This document shows, piece by piece, positions 61,481 through 64,000 of a stretch of DNA of 64,000 nucleotides. Positions within the stretch are counted from its first letter, which is position 1. Each line of letters opens with the position of its first letter. The stretch is from Miltoncostaea sp963771025 (GTDB lineage Bacteria > Actinomycetota > Thermoleophilia > Miltoncostaeales > Miltoncostaeaceae), in assembly GCA_963771025.1 (NCBI GenBank), contig CAVYRL010000005.1, positions 186,001 to 250,000 of the forward strand. Reading direction: 5' to 3'. The notes beneath the pieces are model-generated. The model saw only the letters and a program-made list of their open reading frames with translations. It was not told where the DNA came from and did no database searches. The translations under genes and the position numbers were made by a program.

Positions 61481-62557
61481 TCAGGCGATGGTTATATCGT
61501 CCGAAAGGTAGACGTCCTGAATTGCGGTGAGCAGGGCGACGCCATCGACCATCGGGCGCTGGAAGGACTTCCGCCCCGAGATCAGGCCCGCGCCCCCGGC
61601 GCGCTTGTTGACGACCGCGGTCCGGACGGCCTCCGCGAGGTCGCTGTCGCCCGACGAGGCGCCGCCCGAGTTGATCAGCGGAATACGCCCCATGTAGCAG
61701 TTGGCCAGCTGGTAGCGGGTCATGTCGATCGGGTTGTCCGTCAGGAGCTCGGAGTAGACGCGCGGGTCGGTCTTGCCGAACTTCAGGTCGAGGAAGCCGG
61801 GCGCCGCCGTCTCGGGGAGCTTCTGCTTGATGATGTCGGCCTCGATGGTGACGCCGAGGTGGTTGGCCTGGCCGGTGAGGTCGGCGGCCACGTGGTAGTC
61901 AGGGCCGCCGTCCTTGGGGCTGAAGGCGGAATTGCGCATGTAGCACCAGAGCACCGTCGCCATCCCGAGCTCGTGAGCCGCGGCGAAGGCCTGGGAGACC
62001 TCCACGATCTGGCGGTCCGACTCGGCCGAGCCGAAGTAGATCGTCGCACCGACGGCCACCGCGCCCAGCTCGCGGGCCTGCTTGACCGATGCGAACATGA
62101 TCTGGTCGTACGTGCTCGGGTATGACAGGAACTCGTTGTGGTTGATCTTGAGCAGGAACGGGATGCGGTGGGCGTAGCGGCGGGCCGCCAGCCCGAGCGC
62201 CCCGAGGGTGGTCGCCACCGCGTTGCAGCCGGCCTCGATCGCCAGCTCGATGATCTTGATCGGGTCGAAGTAGTCCGGGTTGGGCGCAAACGACGCGGCC
62301 GCCGAGTGCTCGATGCCCTGATCGACGGGCAGGATCGACATGTAGCCCGTCCCGCCCAGGCGCCCGTGATCGAAGATCGACTGCAGCGATCGCAGCACGG
62401 GGGTCGGGCGGTCGGACATCGACATGACGTCCTCCACCCAGGTGGGGCCCGGGAGGATGAGCCTCTCGGACGGGATGGTCGTGCAGCGATGCGTCAGGAG
62501 GCTCTCCGCCTCGTCCCCCAGCAGCTCCTCCACGGTGGTGCCTACCGTCGTCGCCAC
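61481..62557 (-). CDS. Class I fructose-bisphosphate aldolase (DhnA/FbaB type)
   Basis: A 358-aa enzyme of the archaeal-type class I aldolase family: LPVDQGIEHSAAASF near residue 76, FLLKINHNEFLSYP with a Lys, VGATIYFGSAES, ADIIKQKLPE and a late NSGGASSGDSDLAEAVRTAV. Such enzymes form a Schiff base on Lys and cleave fructose 1,6-bisphosphate. The GTG start has GGAGGGA upstream. It is followed by the membrane protein gene, and gdhA lies upstream in the same direction. Confidence 0.93.
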   Translation of the reverse strand: MATTVGTTVEELLGDEAESLLTHRCTTIPSERLILPGPTWVEDVMSMSDRPTPVLRSLQSIFDHGRLGGTGYMSILPVDQGIEHSAAASFAPNPDYFDPIKIIELAIEAGCNAVATTLGALGLAARRYAHRIPFLLKINHNEFLSYPSTYDQIMFASVKQARELGAVAVGATIYFGSAESDRQIVEVSQAFAAAHELGMATVLWCYMRNSAFSPKDGGPDYHVAADLTGQANHLGVTIEADIIKQKLPETAAPGFLDLKFGKTDPRVYSELLTDNPIDMTRYQLANCYMGRIPLINSGGASSGDSDLAEAVRTAVVNKRAGGAGLISGRKSFQRPMVDGVALLTAIQDVYLSDDITIA

Positions 62558-62624
62558 GGGATCCCTCCTCGAGTCGTGTACCCCGCTCCGGACACAAGCC
62601 TAACCCGGCCGCGCCCCCGGGGGA

Positions 62625-63878
62625 TCACTCGTGGCCACGAAGCGCCTCGGCCGCGGCCACCCGGGTCACCGCGACGCGGTACGCAGCGGCCCGCAGGGAG
62701 CACCCGTCGCGGGTCGCGCGCTCCTGCGCCACGGCGTAGGCGCCCATCAGGCGGCGCGTCAGCTCCTCGTCCACCTGCCTGCGCTCCCACCGGATGTTCT
62801 GCAGGTTCTGGACCCACTCGACGTAGCTCACGATCACCCCGCCCGAGTTGGCGAGGACGTCGGGCACCACAAGGGTGCCGCGCTCGGCGAGGACGGCGTC
62901 GGCGCCAGGGGTGAGGGCGCCGTTGGCGGCCTCCACCACCATCCGGGCCCGGACCGTGTCCGCGTTGCCGGCGTGCAGCACACCGCCGACCGCGGCGGGC
63001 ACCAGGATGTCGCAGTCGAGAGCCAGCAGCTCATCGTTGCTGATGCGCTCGACGTCCATGCCCTCGTGGCCGACGATGCCGCTGCGCGCGCGCCGCACCA
63101 GCTCGTCGGAGTCGAGCCCGCTCGGGTTGTGCACCGCGCCGGACACGTCGCTGACCCCGACGATGACACAGCCAAGACGCGCCAGCGCCGCCACGGCGTG
63201 GCTGCCAACGTTGCCGAAGCCCTGCACCGCGACGCGCGCGCCGTCCAGGAGTATCTCGGCGTGGTGCGCGACGGCGGCCGTGACGATCGCGACGCCCTCG
63301 CCGGTCGCCTCGATGCGCCCGACCGTGCCGCCCAGCTCGATGGGCTTGCCGGTCACGATCGCCGGCGTGTGCCCGTGGAGGCGGCCGTACTCGTCCATCA
63401 GCCACGCCATCTCGACCGGCCCGCTGCCCATGTCAGGCGCCATGATGTCGCGCATCGGGCCGAGCACCTTCTCCAGGCTGTCCATCAGCGCGCGCGTGGC
63501 CCGCTGGCGCTCGCCGGGTGAGAGGGCCTTCGGATCGAGGTCGATGCCGCCCTTGGCGCCCCCGAACGGCAGATCGGTGAGGGCGGTCTTCCATGCCATC
63601 GCGGCGGCCAGCGCGCGCACGCCGTCCAGGTCGACGTCGGGGTGGTATCGCAGGCCACCCTTGTAGGGCCCGCGCGCGCCGTTGTACTGGACGCGATACG
63701 CCGTGAAGACGCGCAGGTGCCCGTCGTCCATGCGCACCGGGACCTGAGCGGTGATCTCGCGGTGCGAGCCCGCGAGCAGCATGCGCAGCTCGTCGTCCAG
63801 GCCGATCGCCTCGGCCGCCTCGCCGAAGGCGACGGTGACGGTCTCCAGCTCGGTCGCGTCGGGAACGACGATGGCCAT
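62625..63878 (-). CDS. gdhA: Glu/Leu/Phe/Val dehydrogenase, glutamate dehydrogenase type
   Basis: NAD(P)-dependent interconversion of glutamate and 2-oxoglutarate plus ammonia. A 417-aa hexameric-type enzyme: YNGARGPYKGGLRYHPDVD (glutamate side), WKTALTDLPFGGAKGGI with the catalytic Lys, APDMGSGPVEMAWLMDEYGR, Rossmann motif VQGFGNVGSHAV and VLANSGGVIVSYVEWVQN. ATG 63878 is chosen over GTG 63884 because GGAG is at the right distance upstream. Glutamate versus branched-chain specificity cannot be settled by eye. Confidence 0.93.
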   Translation of the reverse strand: MAIVVPDATELETVTVAFGEAAEAIGLDDELRMLLAGSHREITAQVPVRMDDGHLRVFTAYRVQYNGARGPYKGGLRYHPDVDLDGVRALAAAMAWKTALTDLPFGGAKGGIDLDPKALSPGERQRATRALMDSLEKVLGPMRDIMAPDMGSGPVEMAWLMDEYGRLHGHTPAIVTGKPIELGGTVGRIEATGEGVAIVTAAVAHHAEILLDGARVAVQGFGNVGSHAVAALARLGCVIVGVSDVSGAVHNPSGLDSDELVRRARSGIVGHEGMDVERISNDELLALDCDILVPAAVGGVLHAGNADTVRARMVVEAANGALTPGADAVLAERGTLVVPDVLANSGGVIVSYVEWVQNLQNIRWERRQVDEELTRRLMGAYAVAQERATRDGCSLRAAAYRVAVTRVAAAEALRGHE

Positions 63879-63936
63879 GGGCACTCCGGTGACGAACGGG
63901 GGCGTCGATCCTGCCAGACGCCCGGCGGCGTGGGAC

Positions 63937-63942
63937 TACTAT
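63937..63942 (+). promoter_or_regulatory. Leaderless-type -10 box (TACTAT) at window edge
   Basis: Lies 6 nt before GTG 63949; supports a start there. Confidence 0.45.
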
Positions 63943-63948
63943 CGTCGC

Positions 63949-64000
63949 GTGCAGAACGTTTCGGTGCTCAGCTACCCGGTCGCCTTCGCAGCGGGGTTCG
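63949..64000 (+). CDS. Start of a probable CcdA-family membrane protein (3' end outside window)
   Basis: Only 17 codons are visible: GTG then QNVSVLSYPVAFAAGF. The sequence resembles the start of CcdA-type thiol-redox proteins (…AFAAGxxSFxSPC), but the motif itself is beyond the edge. Support comes mainly from the leaderless-type box before it. Confidence 0.35.
   Translation, partial: MQNVSVLSYPVAFAAGF

Overview
The window looks like chromosome of a very GC-rich actinobacterium. The futalosine menaquinone genes, a B12-dependent methionine synthase, ATP-type PEP carboxykinase, tight ATGA/GTGA gene overlaps and many TANNNT boxes 6-9 nt before start codons fit a Thermoleophilia-like lineage (Solirubrobacterales or a relative). 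That placement is an inference from gene content. Most of the window is ordinary core metabolism; the accessory-looking parts are about 15.4-21.8 kb and 55.5-58.2 kb.

Layout. 0-1.8 kb: 3' part of metH, then a repeat-filled spacer. 2.1-6.3 kb (minus): MFS exporter, frameshifted type II NADH dehydrogenase and an HtrA-like lipoprotein protease in one operon, divergent from a large LuxR-type (LAL) regulator at 6.4-9.2 kb. 9.3-15.3 kb: epimerase, unknown 180-aa protein, permease, pckA, enoyl-CoA hydratase-like protein, ketopantoate-reductase-like protein. 15.4-21.8 kb: four secreted proteins, three of which (a lysyl oxidase, a glycoside hydrolase and a small protein) share a previously unfamiliar repeat, QLxINQRIxQAAVRRxN, seven copies in all; the fourth is a phosphodiester-glycosidase-like protein encoded between the two enzymes. 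21.9-24.8 kb (minus): aminotransferase, D-Ala-D-Ala ligase and a CcdA-like membrane protein. 24.9-29.6 kb: GtrA, two GT-C-type membrane proteins and an AlkZ-like protein. 29.5-37.2 kb: methyltransferase, YmdB, degenerate M23 protein, AI-2E-type permease, ABC exporter, Aat, a small DMT protein and an odd SDR.

37.2-55.4 kb is the respiratory/cofactor core: hemB, a fused AhbA-AhbB-type siroheme decarboxylase and hemL; a UbiD decarboxylase; a Bacillus-like cytochrome bc complex (Rieske, cytochrome b, subunit IV fused to cytochrome c); then ubiX, ubiE/menG, polyprenyl diphosphate synthase, an MqnE-like half-protein, mqnA and mqnC. Rhodanese, lipA, dcd, tatA and an MqnX candidate follow. Together these supply heme, menaquinone and the complex that oxidises menaquinol. 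55.5-58.2 kb: tRNA-Lys with a strong terminator, a dead integrase remnant and several small unrelated genes, read as the scar of a mobile element. 58.2-64 kb: ECF sigma factor, methyltransferase, universal stress protein, membrane protein, class I aldolase, glutamate dehydrogenase and the first codons of a probable ccdA.

The two strongest leads are the repeat family at 15.5-21.8 kb and the siroheme-decarboxylase fusion lodged between hemB and hemL. Widespread leaderless initiation is a third theme and helped decide several starts.
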